Shown in pieces: positions 41,760-52,870 of a DNA stretch of 64,000 nucleotides. Under the pieces are notes generated by a model. That model had not been told where the DNA came from. It worked only from the letters and a program-made list of their open reading frames with translations, and ran no database searches. The first letter of the stretch is position 1, and each line of letters begins with the position of its first letter. A program made the position numbers and the translations under genes. Source of the DNA: Vombatus ursinus (taxonomy: Eukaryota > Chordata > Mammalia > Diprotodontia > Vombatidae); NCBI RefSeq assembly GCF_900497805.2, contig NW_020947390.1, positions 2,259,145 through 2,323,144 on the forward strand. Reading direction: 5' to 3'.

Positions 41760-42650
41760 TTTGCTTACTGTTTATTGAGTAGTCATTCCAAAATACAAGT
41801 GTAATCTGAACCACCTGAGAGGCAAACTTCTCATGTATAATCTTCTCTCTCACTAGGTGACTTAAAGGCTGCAGGATTATGCTTTGCTAAGACAGTCTTA
41901 GCGATATCCTCAGTTGGGATGCAAACCTACATCTCTACTTTGGGAAGAGAGAGATAAATATACATTTTTCCTCATGGGTTGCTAAGCCCTGTGGTGCGTT
42001 GCGAAGGCTTTTGCAGCTGCTATCAGTATGTTATTTTCTTTCACTCTTTTCCAAACATCCAATGTTTGGAGACTCCTGCAGCTGCCATCATCAAGGCAGA
42101 ATTCATATTTTTTTCCTTGCTGTTTTTAGAGTAGATTCAGATGGTATACTATAAAGGAGACATAGGATTAACTATGTAACTTCGAGAATAATTACAGCTA
42201 ATTCCCAACTATTGATGGGCAACTTTTTCCAAATTATACCCAGTACCAATGCTTTTGGAGTCATCTAATTCCATTTTACCATGTTACCTAGCTGGTTCTT
42301 TGTTTTGACTCTGAGCCTGTTCTGTGATGGAGGAAAGCAAACCACATTTTCTCACATACAGCAAGTTTAAAGCCAGGGTTAAGGGGAGGGGTAAAGTGAG
42401 CGAAAAGAAGTTGTGATAGACAGGAGTGATGTCATCTTCTTTTCCTATAGCATTACCCCTGAAGTTGACAGGAATTTAACCATCAACTTTTCTCCATTGA
42501 ATTGAAGCTGTATTCAAATTCTACAGAGCAGTGGGCAGTGGGATCTCTTAATGATGAAGCAAGGACTTTTCCCTTGGCAGGTTCCTTGGTGTATTCTGCC
42601 CTGTTATTATGCTATTGCAGCCTCACACCCTGCTGGGCAAGAGTGGTCCT
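41760..42650. other. Intron block without recognised features
   Basis: Two short similar segments around TGCAGCTGC at 42010 and 42080 are the only internal structure noticed. Confidence 0.4.
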
Positions 42651-42770
42651 GTGCTCATTTTACACATAAGGAAACAGACATTAAGGTTATAAGGTTATAA
42701 GCCTTGCCAAAAGTTACATAGCTGGCCCAAAATATGTTTTGGGTTAAAATTACCTTTGAGGTCAGTTTTC
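42650..42770 (-). repeat. MIR-like SINE fragment, antisense
   Basis: CATTTTACACATAAGGAAAC, GCCTTGCCAAAAGTTACATA, GCTGGCCC. The AAGGTTAT unit is doubled. Confidence 0.6.
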
Positions 42771-43034
42771 TTTTTGGTGTTCTCATAGCATCTGATATTA
42801 TCCAGCATGTTCCTGTTGATGTTTTGAAGTTTTTGGTTTTAATATGAATGGAACAAAGTATGTTTCACTTTAGAATTCTTCTCTGCTCTCAGGACTTCCC
42901 CTTCCCCCCAGCCATTTTTTGGCTTCCACAGATCTTTATTTGATAAACCTTAAGGGAACATCGTAAGAACTTATCACCATTGTCTTATATGACTCTCCTG
43001 AATTGGCTGGAAAAAGGAGAAGGGATAGGGAATA

Positions 43035-43268
43035 ATAATTAACATAGTGCCAGGCAGTATGCTAAGAACTTTTTGATCCTCATAACCCTGGGAAGTAGGT
43101 GCTATTATTATCCCCATTTTATAGTTGAGGAAACTGAGGCAAAGAGAAAGGTATGTGACTTGCCCGGGATTCTCACAGCTAGTAAATGTCTGAGGTTGGA
43201 TTTGAACTAAGGAGGTCTTCCTGACTCCAGATCTAATTCTTTATCCACTCTGCCACCTAGTTGCCTTA
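43035..43268 (-). repeat. MIR (Ther-1) CORE-SINE, antisense
   Basis: TAGTGCCAGGCAGTATGCTA, TATTATTATCCCCATTTTAT, GAGGAAACTGAGGCAAAGAG, GACTTGCCCGGGATTCTCAC, CTCTGCCACCTAGTTGCC. Confidence 0.88.
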
Positions 43269-43785
43269 TATTTTGTTTTTGCAGTGAGGCTCCTCTGAGT
43301 TTGTTTTCATCTGTGCATTTTTCACCTATTCAGTGTGTCCCTTGCGGGGGAGGGGAGTGCTATTCATAAGTCATAATGGTCATAATAAGGGTGATTTTAA
43401 TTTTGAAAACTGAGTAAATCTAAATTAAAAAATTTTGGACATACTTAGAGAGCCCTTATTAAAACTCTATTCTGATGCCTCATCAGGGTGTGGAAGTGCC
43501 TCTTCTCTCAAAGTTGATGCCATGCCACTGCTCTACCAAGCAGGAATGGTTTCAAATCAGACCCACAGACAGATTGTGTCTTTAATCAGAGGATTGAGTC
43601 TCATTAAGTCGAAAGAAGTTCTTCACCAGAAGGTTGGCCACCCTGTGCTGAATTATTTTACCCATGTCTCATTAAACCATTATAAGTTTACATAAGTGGA
43701 GAGAGTATACATCAATAAAATCATGGGTCCTTGAACTAGTAGACTGTATTTATAGATCAACCCTTGAGAAGTATAGTCCCCATTC
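43268..43785. other. Intron block with an 86-codon open frame, no known match
   Basis: The frame at 43435-43695 has no familiar domain and no start context or splice signals. It is probably chance. Confidence 0.4.
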
Positions 43786-44320
43786 ATGTATTCATTCAAC
43801 AAGCTTTATTGTACTCTGCTTACTATTCTGGTCAGTGGGCTTATAGGAAGGCAATTAACCCTGATTGCTTCCACCCCCCAAAAAAGTTAACATTCTCTGG
43901 AAGGAAAAAGGATATATAAATTAAGATAAATTAGTGTAAGAGGTACACAAAATGATTTTAGTATTTTTTTATGGGATAGGTAGTAAAAATTGTCAGATTT
44001 AGGAAAAGCTTTCTAGAACAGGTGCTTAGAATAATCCTTGAAGGAATCTAGGGATTCTAGAAGGTTGAATAAAGGAGGGATTGCATTAAAGGTAAGGGAG
44101 ACACAGTCTAGGTAAAGACATACAGAAGGGAGATGGAATGTCATTTCTGGTGAAGAGTAAATAGGCTAGTTTGACTAGAAACCGGAAATGTGTGAGGAGG
44201 AAGAAAGGGGAAATTAGTTTAAAGATAGGTAAGAGCCAGATTGTGGAAGACATTAACTGTCAAACAGAGGACTTGGTATTTTATCATAGATTACTATTAG
44301 TAATCTTTAATCCAACTCCT
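43785..44320 (-). mobile_element. L2 LINE 3' portion, antisense, diverged
   Basis: GTATTCATTCAACAAGCTTT, AGTTAACATTCTCTGGAAGG, AAAGCTTTCTAGAACAGGTG and GATTGTGGAAGACATTAACT fit the antisense L2 order. Confidence 0.6.
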
Positions 44321-44374
44321 TGGTTAAAGAAACTGCATGAAACTCACTCACCTTCAGGGGGAAAAGAAAGTTGG

Positions 44375-44520
44375 GTTTTTTTTAGGCAATTGGGGTTAAG
44401 TGACTTGCCCAGAGTCACACAGCCAGTAAGTGTCAAGTGTTTGGTCTGAGGCCAGATTTGAACTCAGGTCCTCCTGACTTCAGGGCTGGTGCTGTATCCA
44501 CTGTGCCACCTAGCTGCCCC
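44375..44520 (-). repeat. Short tRNA-derived SINE (WSINE-like), antisense
   Basis: TTTTTTTTAGGCAATTGGGG, GACTTGCCCAGAGTCACACA, GGGCTGGTGCTGTATCCACT, ACCTAGCTGCCCC. Confidence 0.92.
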
Positions 44521-44814
44521 TAATCTCTTCTTAAATTTTAAAAAGAAATTTTCAGCTCCTTGTTGGAGTCCCTTGATGTTCATCAACTCTATGCCCCCTT
44601 CCACCAAATGCTGTTAGCACAGGTAGGACTTTTCTGCCTCTTTTCTGCAGTCCATGGAGTCTGGAAAAGGAGGCTATTTTTTTCTAGGTGAATGAATTCT
44701 GGGTAGGGCACTCTGTGCCAGAAACACTCTTACTATGAGACTTAGGGAAGGAGAGGCCAATCCTTGTATGTGTTCTGCATGTATTTTAGTGTTTACTCTA
44801 GTAAGAAGTAAGGC

Positions 44815-44890
44815 AAGATTCCTGATGCTATGGAAGATACAAAGTTAAATTAGATACCATTTCTACTCTGATGGAACTTAGAGTTGAAGT
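44815..44890 (-). mobile_element. L2 3' tail fragment, antisense
   Basis: GAAGATACAAAGTTAAATTA, CTCTGATGGAACTTAGAGTT. Confidence 0.55.
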
Positions 44891-44894
44891 GGGA

Positions 44895-45060
44895 GCTTAT
44901 AGAGGCTGCTTGATAAAATGGATAGAACGTTGGACTTGGGGTTAGAAAGTGGACTAGAAACTTGCTGTCAAATCTCAGCTCTGTCCTTACCTGTGCAATC
45001 TCAGGCAAGACACTTCCCCTAAGGGATTGTTTAGGCTCTTTTGGTCTCCTTCTAATAGTT
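44895..45060 (+). repeat. MIR3-type SINE
   Basis: GGCTGCTTGATAAAATGGAT, AGCTCTGTCCTTACCTGTGC, AATCTCAGGCAAGACACTTC. Confidence 0.65.
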
Positions 45061-45140
45061 GTTTCATTTTTACTTAACATTGAGTTTTAGATTGGTTAAA
45101 ATTTGGTATGAAATTATTATGGCCTATGTATTTATCCAGA

Positions 45141-45392
45141 GGGCACAGCTAGGTGGTGCAATGGATAGAGGGCTGTGCCTGGAGTCAGGAAGCCCTGAGT
45201 TCAAATATGGCCTCAGATACTTAACTAGTTGTGTCACTCCTGGCAAGTCACTTAACCTTCTTTGCCTCAGTTTCCTGCTCTGTAAAATGAGCTGGAGAAG
45301 GAAATGGCAAACCACTCCAGTGTCTTTGCCAAGAAAATCTCAAATGGGGTCATGAGGAATCAGACATGACTGAAACAACTGAACAACAACAA
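45141..45392 (+). repeat. MAR1 CORE-SINE, sense, complete
   Basis: GGCACAGCTAGGTGGTGCAA to AACTGAACAACAACAA with all internal landmarks. Flanks ATGTATTTAT (45126) and ATGTATATAT (45392) look like a worn duplication. The most complete MAR1 here, in gene orientation, ending about 480 bp before the exon. Confidence 0.94.
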
Positions 45393-45399
45393 TGTATAT

Positions 45400-45854
45400 A
45401 TTCTTTCTTCCATCCTGTATCCATTTTTTAAAATCACCAGTAACTGATCTGAATAGGTCAAGATTGCATTTTTTCAGTTGTATACTATTTCTCTTTCTAA
45501 TTTCATTGTTTTAGTTGTGTACAAATTTTATACTTTAACAAATTGGTTCAACTGAACAGCTCATTCAGGAATGACTGCCACATTAGCAGTGAGTTGTTTC
45601 CTGTTAAAATATAATCAATTTTTGTTATGTTATTCATTCCTTGCTATATTTAACACCTACCATTTATTTTCTTGAAAAAAATTCTTAATAAACAGGTATG
45701 AAACTTCTGTGGTTTGGGCATATATAAACCTGGTTTATCTGACACAACTCATAATTCAGAAAGCATTAATTGAACCATGAGTAAATGTAAAAATAATATA
45801 ATATTGAGATAGGAAATACTGAATTATTATGGTTCAATTAATTAACCAAATGTT
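45400..45854. other. Intron flank upstream of the exon
   Basis: AT-rich, no repeat recognised. Contains the likely branch region; no branch point assigned. Confidence 0.5.
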
Positions 45855-45874
45855 GGTTTATCTTTTAATAACAG
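45855..45874 (+). promoter_or_regulatory. ARHGAP42: Splice acceptor of the ARHGAP42 exon
   Basis: The 20 bases before the exon end in AACAG. The pyrimidine tract is short and broken by purines (a TCTTTT core), so the acceptor is weaker than typical. The AG used is the only one that gives a codon phase matching the family (the Asn codon is split A|AT). Confidence 0.85.
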
Positions 45875-45970
45875 ATCTGTCCATGGCTGTACAGAAATTT
45901 TCACAGTCCTTGCAAGATTTCCAGTTTGAATGTATTGGAGATGCTGAAACTGATGATGAAATTAGTATTG
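45875..45970 (+). CDS. ARHGAP42: ARHGAP42 (GRAF3) internal exon, early BAR domain
   Basis: Seen: an open 96-bp segment bounded by AG and GTAAGT. It starts with the last two bases of a codon and ends with the first base of another (phase 1 at both ends), giving 31 whole residues that begin [16 protein letters not shown] and include [10 protein letters not shown] near the end. Known: this matches, from memory, residues about 53-83 of ARHGAP42. The paralogues differ here: ARHGAP26 has SSAKRKFADSLNEFKFQ, ARHGAP10 has SVAQRKFAHSLRDFKFE and OPHN1 has SSAVQKFSQTLQSFQFD. The segment lies in the BAR domain, which dimerises and binds curved membrane. The whole protein adds PH, RhoGAP and SH3 domains, inactivates RhoA and limits smooth-muscle contraction. 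Upstream reading frames close before the acceptor, as expected of an intron. Skipping the exon would keep frame but remove 32 residues. It is probably exon 2 or 3; the exact number is not derivable here. No neighbouring exon was found in the window. Confidence 0.93.
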
Positions 45971-45976
45971 GTAAGT
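45971..45976 (+). promoter_or_regulatory. ARHGAP42: Splice donor of the ARHGAP42 exon
   Basis: GTAAGT is a perfect match to the intronic part of the U1 consensus. The preceding exon bases are ATTG. It leaves one base of the next codon, consistent with the following Ala of the protein being encoded as G|CN. Confidence 0.9.
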
Positions 45977-46319
45977 GTTTATTTTCGTTTATAACTATGA
46001 GTAATAATTTTAAAGTCTACTTCAAGATGATTTTTATTTCATTGAAACAAATTAGTAGTCTTAAATAGCCAAATAAATGCTCTTGATATTCTCTTTGATA
46101 GGTAAAACAATATGGAGGAATTGAGTCATTTTTGTGGGAACCGTTGTCATAAACTGAACAAGAAGGCAAAGAATTTGATTCTTCATGCTCAATGGCTTCC
46201 TCCATATGACCATGGGCAAATCATAGAGTGGTTATTCTATGACCTAATTTTCCCTTCTGGAAAAAGTGGGGTAATATTCTCTTTCTCTGCCCTGAAAAGA
46301 ATGAAATGATCATTAATAG

Positions 46320-46470
46320 TCATGAGCATTCATTAGATACCTAAAAGATATATAATTCTGTATTAAGTACTACTGGTCTTTAGAGAGTGAGGTTAAATGT
46401 GATGGTTCCTCACCTTAGAATATTTGTAAGTTAGTGAGGAGGGAGATGTGGAACAATTACAGTTTTAAAC
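46320..46470 (-). mobile_element. L2 3' tail, antisense, diverged
   Basis: GCATTCATTAGATACCTAAA, CTGTATTAAGTACTACTGG, GTTCCTCACCTTAGAATATT, TGTAAGTTAGTGAGG. Confidence 0.55.
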
Positions 46471-47640
46471 AAAAAGAATGGAACTTTGTTATCACTATTT
46501 GCTATCTGATGGGATTTTTTTTATAAGATGTTATTTTATAAGGTGGTAATTCCTCTTTTGAAAGTTAGGCATTGAAGTGTCAAAAGGAGAGTTTCATGAG
46601 GCATTTTTACTTAACCTATGAGGAAACCCTCTAATTTATACCTTGAGCGTGATATAATAGCATAATTTCTGAAAAGAAAAGATGTTGAAAGATAACATCT
46701 GAATTGAAATGCTTATGCAGAAGATTTTACTTTTTTCTCACAAAAGGTTCTAAAAGTTAATTTGTTTTTAAACTTTACATCTATTAATTTAGTTAAGGTA
46801 CATCAAAGTTAAAAACAGAAGATAAATTGAATTTATGAAATTTAATACAAATGTTTCAGTATTATGTTCAGGATTATTATTCAATTTATTTTTCTAGGTC
46901 CTAAGCAAGATTTCTTTGCACATGAGCCAGTCCAGCCAGTGCAGTACGTACCATATACATTGATGACTTAGGTCAGGGGTTGATAGTCTTTTAAAACTAG
47001 TAGGTAAAGTTTTAGAATTCAAGCTTTCACAAGCAGGAATAGTTTGTCCAAAGTTCATGCAGTCTAGTAACTTTCCTTTAAGGTCATAGTGTAGGATGTA
47101 ATGGTGGCTGTCTTTAGACCCTTTCTCTCCTTTTATATCATGGCAATTGTACTGTATTTGTGTAGCAGCTTCCTTTTAAACAACACAAATCATTTAGCAA
47201 AATTCTTTCATTCCCACAAAATTATGTGTGATAAAATTGTGAGATTTTTTTTTTCTGCTTCCTTAAACATATTGGTTATCTGGTACTGTTGATGCTTCTT
47301 CTGGCCTTAGACTTTTGATCTCTTGAATTTTTCTGGCTCATTGTTGCTAACTGCTCACTACAATATATGGTCAGGCCTTTTTGCCTCTAGCCTTTCTCAG
47401 ATTCTGTGTTTGAAAACCTTATAACATCTGTTCCTTCCTTCTCTATTTTCTCTTAATCTCTCTTTGCCTTTGACCGTTCTTAGACTGTCTGCTCAGTGCC
47501 TATATCTTTCATGAATTCCCAACTATTTCTCTACCAAACTTTGTTGTTAATCTATTCCTCTGTAAGTGTTTGACTTCTTAGTATTATGCTCTTTGAGGTT
47601 TCTCAAAGTCCTGTAAAATACTTTAGTCCTGCCCCTAAAG
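46470..47640. other. Intron block without recognised features, 1.2 kb
   Basis: A splice-like TTTTTCTAGG at 46889 and GTACGTACC near 46944 bound an apparent mini-exon, but the next ARHGAP42 residues (AQSLKEF) are not encoded there. Confidence 0.4.
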
Positions 47641-47745
47641 GTAACAGGAAACAATGGCAAATACAGAAAAGTATAAGACAAGAACCCAGACCTTAAGGAA
47701 TTTACAATTTAATTTAGCAGACTAGATGAGAGATAATTTAAGAAT
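47640..47745 (-). mobile_element. L2 3' tail fragment, antisense
   Basis: GACAAGAACCCAGACCTTAA, GGAATTTACAATTTAATTTA. Confidence 0.6.
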
Positions 47746-48044
47746 ACATAATAATAATAACAATAAATCCATAGACTTTTAAGAATATTTTAACAGGTAT
47801 TGCCATATTGAGTACTCAATCTCCAAACTACTTAGAGACTTGGTAGAAGAAAAAAAAATATGTGGGAGCATGATGAAGTGAATATCATCCCCCTTCTCTT
47901 GTCTGCTACTAGAGTTGTCTCAGAGCTGCTTTCAGTGAGCCTACATATGAGCTTAAATCCCCAAACTTTAATTCAGTTATTAAAAAGCAGGCATTTTATC
48001 TGCATGTCCACAGAATATTAAATATAAAAGAATAATAGCAGTAT

Positions 48045-48100
48045 AGCTATTAGCTAATAGCCTGGCACATAGTAAGCACTTATAGTAAGCTATTATTATG
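48045..48100 (+). mobile_element. L2 terminal fragment
   Basis: AGCCTGGCACATAGTAAGCA then CTTATAGTAAGC. Confidence 0.55.
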
Positions 48101-48317
48101 GTCTCTTGACTCATTCTAGCTGAATTCCATAAAATGAGAAGAATGAGACAATAATTTTTAAGGTTTACAAAACTATTTGCTTACATCCTTACTTGATTCT
48201 AAAATATAATAGGAAGAACTATCTTTTGTATAATACTTAAAGTTTGCAATTCCAGTTACCATATTGTAGAAAACACTACTGCATTTTACAGTTGCAGAAG
48301 ATGAGGCCAAAACTGGT

Positions 48318-48561
48318 GAAGTGTATTATAAGTGCCAGTCCTGGAGTCAGAAAGACTCATTTCAGGAGTTCAAATCTGGCCTGAGATACTTACTAGCTAT
48401 GATGGCAAGTCACTTAACTCTGTTTGCCTCAGTTTCTTCCTCTGTAAAATGAGCTGGAGAAGGAAATGCAAACCACTCTAGTATCTTTGCCAAGAAAACC
48501 CCAAATGGGTCATGAAAAGTCATACATGAGTGAAAAATGACTGAACAATAACAAAAAAAAA
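48318..48561 (+). repeat. MAR1 CORE-SINE, sense, 5' truncated
   Basis: GCCAGTCCTGGAGTCAGAAA, GGCAAGTCACTTAACTCTGT, GAGCTGGAGAAGGAAATGCA, AAGAAAACCCCAAATGGGTC, GACTGAACAATAACAAAAAA. Confidence 0.92.
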
Positions 48562-49174
48562 CATGGAAAGCACAACCTGAATGTGAGCTGGGGTTCCCCT
48601 AAATTCAGGTTCCATTGCTTTTTGTAATGCCATGCTACAACTTATAAACATGCAGAATAACATGGGGTACAAAATAAGGATCAGCATGACAGAGTTGTAA
48701 CTGGGAGTTTTTGCATCTAGGGCAAGCACCTATAGCAATATGCATACCAGTTACCTTACCTACGGTCCAGGTGGATGGTAAGGAAAGATAGGAACTGCAG
48801 GATACGATGAAGCTGTTTCTGAGGACTGTATTACTATACCCACACCATAGGAAATGGTTCATTTGTTGGCCTGCTATTTTAACTATTCCCAGCCCAGTGC
48901 TGATGTCTGGGTAGAATACCTTCCTTTTAGACAGCAAGTTATATTTTGAAGTTATCCTTTGGACCACTAAATCCTTGAATTTGGTCCTGAGGGAATAGGC
49001 TTACTGGGCCAAGGATAGGTATCCCCCACCTCGAGGTTTACCCCTAAACTAGTCTAAAGTTCTAGTTCTGTTAGCTGGTTTCTTTGTTCCCCTTTTCTTG
49101 ACTGAAGAATCCCTCCAGAGAGTAGGGATGTAGTTGAGCTGGTCTCCCAGTGGGAGCCTGTTCTCGGCTCTAAT
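48561..49174. other. Intron block of unknown nature
   Basis: A 110-codon minus-strand frame (48635-48967) has no recognised motif. Composition differs slightly from the flanks, so an unrecognised old repeat is possible. Confidence 0.35.
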
Positions 49175-49321
49175 TTTTTTGGGGGGGCAATGGGGGTTAA
49201 GTGACTTGCCCAGGGTCACACAGCTAGTAAGTGTCAAGTGTCTGGTCTGAGGCCACATTTGAACTCAGGTCCTCCTGAATCCAGGGCGGGTGCTCTATCA
49301 ACTGCACCACCTAGCTGCCCC
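49174..49321 (-). repeat. Short tRNA-derived SINE (WSINE-like), antisense
   Basis: TTTTTTTGGGGGGGCAATGG, GACTTGCCCAGGGTCACACA, CCAGGGCGGGTGCTCTATCA, ACCTAGCTGCCC. Flanks GCTCTAATTTTTT and GCTCTACTTTTTT suggest a duplication. Confidence 0.92.
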
Positions 49322-49474
49322 CATCAGCTCTACTTTTTTAAAATAAATCAAATCTCAACTGATGGAATCTAATACTGATAAATGACTAGTCTAACTACAA
49401 GCCTGGGGAAATCCAGATAATCTCATTACTAGAGTGAGCACAGGGTGATGAATTTCCAAGTTAAAGCAACTTCC

Positions 49475-50200
49475 TTTAAAAAAGTTATTTTCATCTTTTA
49501 TTTTTTATATCACCAGAATTTGTTTCCCTCCCTTCCCTCTCTTAGTCATCCAATATCATCCAGTAGATCAAATTTCTTTTTTGAAAGAAAAAGAGGAATA
49601 GAGAAAAATCAGCTCAACTGATTAATACATTGAAAAAAGTTTGAGAATATTTCTGCTGTGTTTCACATTTGTGGACCTTCCTACCTCTGCAAAAGAGTGG
49701 ATAGGAGAGTCTTCTTATATTTCCTGGGGCCCATGCTTGTTCTTTGTAATTTTGCAGTGTTCCCTTTTTTTAGCAGTTGTTCTTTGCATTTATATGAGTG
49801 TAGTCATTGTGTATATATATTTTTGGGGGTCACTTATTTCCATATCATATTGTGTAAGACTTTCAGTTCTTCTTTGTATTCATCATAGTCATTGTTTCTT
49901 ACCTGCAGCTCAGTAATACTCATCACATTCACATGCCACAATTTGTTTAGCAATTCTTCAAGTGGATAGGCATCTACTTTGTTTTCAGTTTTTTGTTACC
50001 ACAACAATTGATGCTATAAATATTTTGGTGTATGTAGGGTTGTTCTTCTTCTTAATGACCTCCTTGGGAGTGTGTTGACTATTAGTGGAATATTTGAATC
50101 AAAGTGACATTTTAGTCACTTCATTTGCATAATTCCAAATTCCTTTCCAAAATGACTTCTATCCTGATTATCCTCTAACAAGTACCAAGTCACAGATCTA
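49475..50200 (-). mobile_element. LINE-1 3' end, antisense
   Basis: TTTTTTATATCACCAGAATT, CATGCCACAATTTGTTTAGC, AATTCTTCAAGTGGATAGGC, AATTGATGCTATAAATATTT, CACTTCATTTGCATAATTCC, TTTCCAAAATGACTTC. Confidence 0.88.
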
Positions 50201-50274
50201 CCTTAGAGTCACCTCAACTCTTCAAATTCCCTGAATAGAGCAAATTTTCCCATCTTAGGGTGAAGTAGTGGTTG

Positions 50275-50510
50275 GCATCCCTAGCTACATTATGCAGCGC
50301 AGTGTCAAGACTTTTAATCAGAAAGGGTTAGTTTTGAATCTCGGCTCTGACATTCAGAAATTGTATAGTTTTGGACTAGTTATTTAGACTTAGAACCTCA
50401 GGCTACAATGCCTTACCACTTAAGATTGTCATGAGGGTAAAATGATAGGATGTCTATAGAGCACTTTGGAAGTAAAAGTGCCATCTAAGTGTGAGCTGTT
50501 ATTTAATCTT
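50275..50510 (+). repeat. MIR-like SINE, diverged
   Basis: TTTTGAATCTCGGCTCTGAC, AGATTGTCATGAGGGTAAAA, AAAAGTGCCATCTAAGTGTG, AGCTGTTATT. Confidence 0.7.
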
Positions 50511-51745
50511 AGTCATATGGCCAAGCATATGTTGAAATGACAACCACAAAGCAGAGATAACTGCAAAGCCCTAGGCCTTAAGTCTTTCTAAGTCATTTCT
50601 CTCCTCTAATAAAATGTTACCTGCTTAGATGCAGTTGTATGTTTTATCCATCTGTAAAAGGCTTGATTTGTTTATAATTACATTTACTTGCTGTGATTTC
50701 TAAGTAAATTTTTAACCAGGTGTGGCCCTATGACTTTTGGTTCCCTGAGCAAAGTGAACATTTGTATATTATATGAGCACTATGAAGATGAGCTTGTTTT
50801 TTTTTTAAAACTATTTTCAGTACCTCCTCCCCATACTAACATGGACACCTGCCCTATTGCCTTATTAGCTAGGACCTTGGACTGGCCCTGATTTTTAGCC
50901 AAAGTTTAAAAAAATTCTGAATAAAATTAAAATAATTTCATTTAGGTAATTTGTATAAACTTGCTTCAGTATAATATTATCAGAGTTGGGCTTTAAAAAT
51001 AATATAAATAAAACAACTTCATATTAATCATTTTTAATCTAGTTAAGAATGAAGTAATCTATTTATAGTTCCGAGTTAAGAAAGCAATGTTTTGGTATAG
51101 AAAAACCTCATTCTGAATGCTCCTGGACAGTAGGAGCTATATACTCAGAAGGTTAAACATTTACCAAGAGGGTGAGTCAGTTTCCTTGTAAATATTTTAA
51201 GATGGGGATCTCACTGCCATGGACACTTGAAAGATGAAAAAGCTCAGAGGCCAATAATAGATAACCTGTACTTCACACTTGGAATGGCAAACTAGCATGT
51301 TTATCTAGATGAAAAACAAAACAAAACATTAATTCCTTTTGTGTATTTCAGGCAAAGGCATGTTTTTCCCCCTCTAAACTCTATGAAAATTTGCAATAAT
51401 GACTGACACTTTTAAAGGTCTTCTCACTCCTCTGTTCAGGGCTCCTTCCTTGGTATTCTGCTTCCTTGCCAATTCCATGTTCTCTGTTTCACTTTATGGG
51501 TGGGTATGTTGATAGATCCAAAATATCAGTCTCTCTTCAGGTAGAGAAAGTTGCAGGAAAGTGGGCAATAACTATTATTAGTCAGAGTTCATTGTCTTAG
51601 TTTGTGTATGAAATTTAACCTTCCTGTACTTTTTTGGGTTTTTTTTTTAGTTTTGCTATGTTACAACATTGGACTACTGAATAAACCACAACAAAAGGAA
51701 GTTTTTCACATATGTGTGAAAGCATATACCACACATGACAACAAC
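50510..51745. other. Intron block without recognised features, 1.2 kb
   Basis: AT-rich; no exon or repeat recognised. Confidence 0.45.
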
Positions 51746-51960
51746 CAGTGTGGGGCCACTATTTTATTTTAAATTAATTTTTTTCAACTCAAAATTTATT
51801 TCTCTCCCTTCTCCACTCTGCCCCAGAAAAAAAAAAGAAAAACAAAACTCTTGTAACAAATTTTCATGGTCAAGGAAAACCATCACATTGACCACATCCA
51901 AAAAATGTCCCATTCTGTGCCCTGCCACCATATGATTTCATGAGTCAAAATCCTTGGTTT
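51745..51960 (-). mobile_element. LINE-1-like 3' end, antisense
   Basis: TCTTGTAACAAATTTTCATG, GTCAAGGAAAACCATCACAT, TGACCACATCCAAAAAATGT. These recur in antisense marsupial L1 3' ends. Confidence 0.6.
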
Positions 51961-52189
51961 TTAAGTAAACCTTGCAGTTAACTTTTTCTAGCCACAAAAA
52001 TTATTTTTGTTTATTTGTATTTACCATCCCATCCCCTTCCTGTACCAATGGTTCTCAAGCCTTCATTCCATGACATCATGGAGGGCTGCTATTGCTTACC
52101 CTGTCCCCTACCTTTCGGTGCCTTCCCCACCTATCCCTCTCTTTGTTTAAAAGCCCTACTAAGAAGCCTTTCTGGTTCTCTGTTCAAAC

Positions 52190-52430
52190 AATCAGTCAAT
52201 CCACAAATATTTATTAAGCAAGCCCTTATTATGCACATGCCTCCCCAAGCCTCAATGAAGTGTGCTTTTCTTCTTCAGATTTCTCATTCTGCTCTGTTTT
52301 ATCTTCATAGCTACCCTTAATCATCTCATAAGACTTTTAAAGATCCATCCATTTAAAGATCCATCTGCTCTTCGAATTTCAAACATCTTACACATAATTT
52401 GCATTTAATAAATATTTGTTGCAGTTGAGT
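52190..52430. mobile_element. L2 fragments in both orientations
   Basis: An antisense tail (CCACAAATATTTATTAAGCA) at 52200, and a sense end (GCATTTAATAAATATTTGTT) at 52400. The part between is pyrimidine-rich like L2 but not placed. Confidence 0.5.
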
Positions 52431-52689
52431 TGAAAGCTTTGACTTCATTACCCCCACTCCCCTTCCATCACTCCATTCATTCTGGAGAAAATAACCTTGT
52501 GTGCCTCTTTTATAGGGGAAGTCTATTGGAGGAATGGGTTAGCAGGAGGGGGGTAGTATGGTGCTGGAAGAATTGAAAGGGATGACTTAATAAAGTCAAG
52601 AGTTACTATGGTGTGGGTATGTGGCTAGAGGTAGAGGGGTCAGGTCCTGTTCTGGTTTAGGAGCAAGAGAAATAAAGAACATAATACAG

Positions 52690-52870
52690 TTTGAAGAGTT
52701 TAGGCAGCTTGGGGCAATGAGAAGGGTGCTAGATTTGGAATTTGAGTTGAGGTTAAGGCTTTGCTACAGAACATAACTTTCCTGGTTCTCAGATTCCTTA
52801 TCTGTGAAATAGGGTGTTTGGACTAGCCAATCCCCTTGGTCCCTTCCAACTTTAGCTTTATTATTCCTGG
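52690..52870 (+). repeat. MIR3/Ther-2-type SINE
   Basis: TTAGGCAGCTTGGGGCAATG, CTCAGATTCCTTATCTGTGA, GTTTGGACTAGCCAATCCCC, GGTCCCTTCCAACTTTAGC. Confidence 0.75.

Noticed and set aside
43435-43695. 86-codon open frame
   Set aside because: No recognised domain, no conservation evidence and no splice sites; consistent with chance.
45141-45215. tRNA-like promoter boxes in SINE heads as tRNA genes
   Set aside because: They are the 5' parts of MAR1, MIR and related SINEs and do not fold into full tRNAs.
46889-46950. Possible small exon bounded by TTTTTCTAGG and GTACGTACC
   Set aside because: The residues that must follow the known exon (AQSLKEF) are not encoded, and phase and donor fit poorly.
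46965-47060. GTCAGGGGTTGATAGTC as a hAT terminus
   Set aside because: No matching opposite end or known body sequence found nearby.
48635-48967. 110-codon minus-strand frame
   Set aside because: No motif or start context that I can support; probably an unrecognised old repeat or chance.
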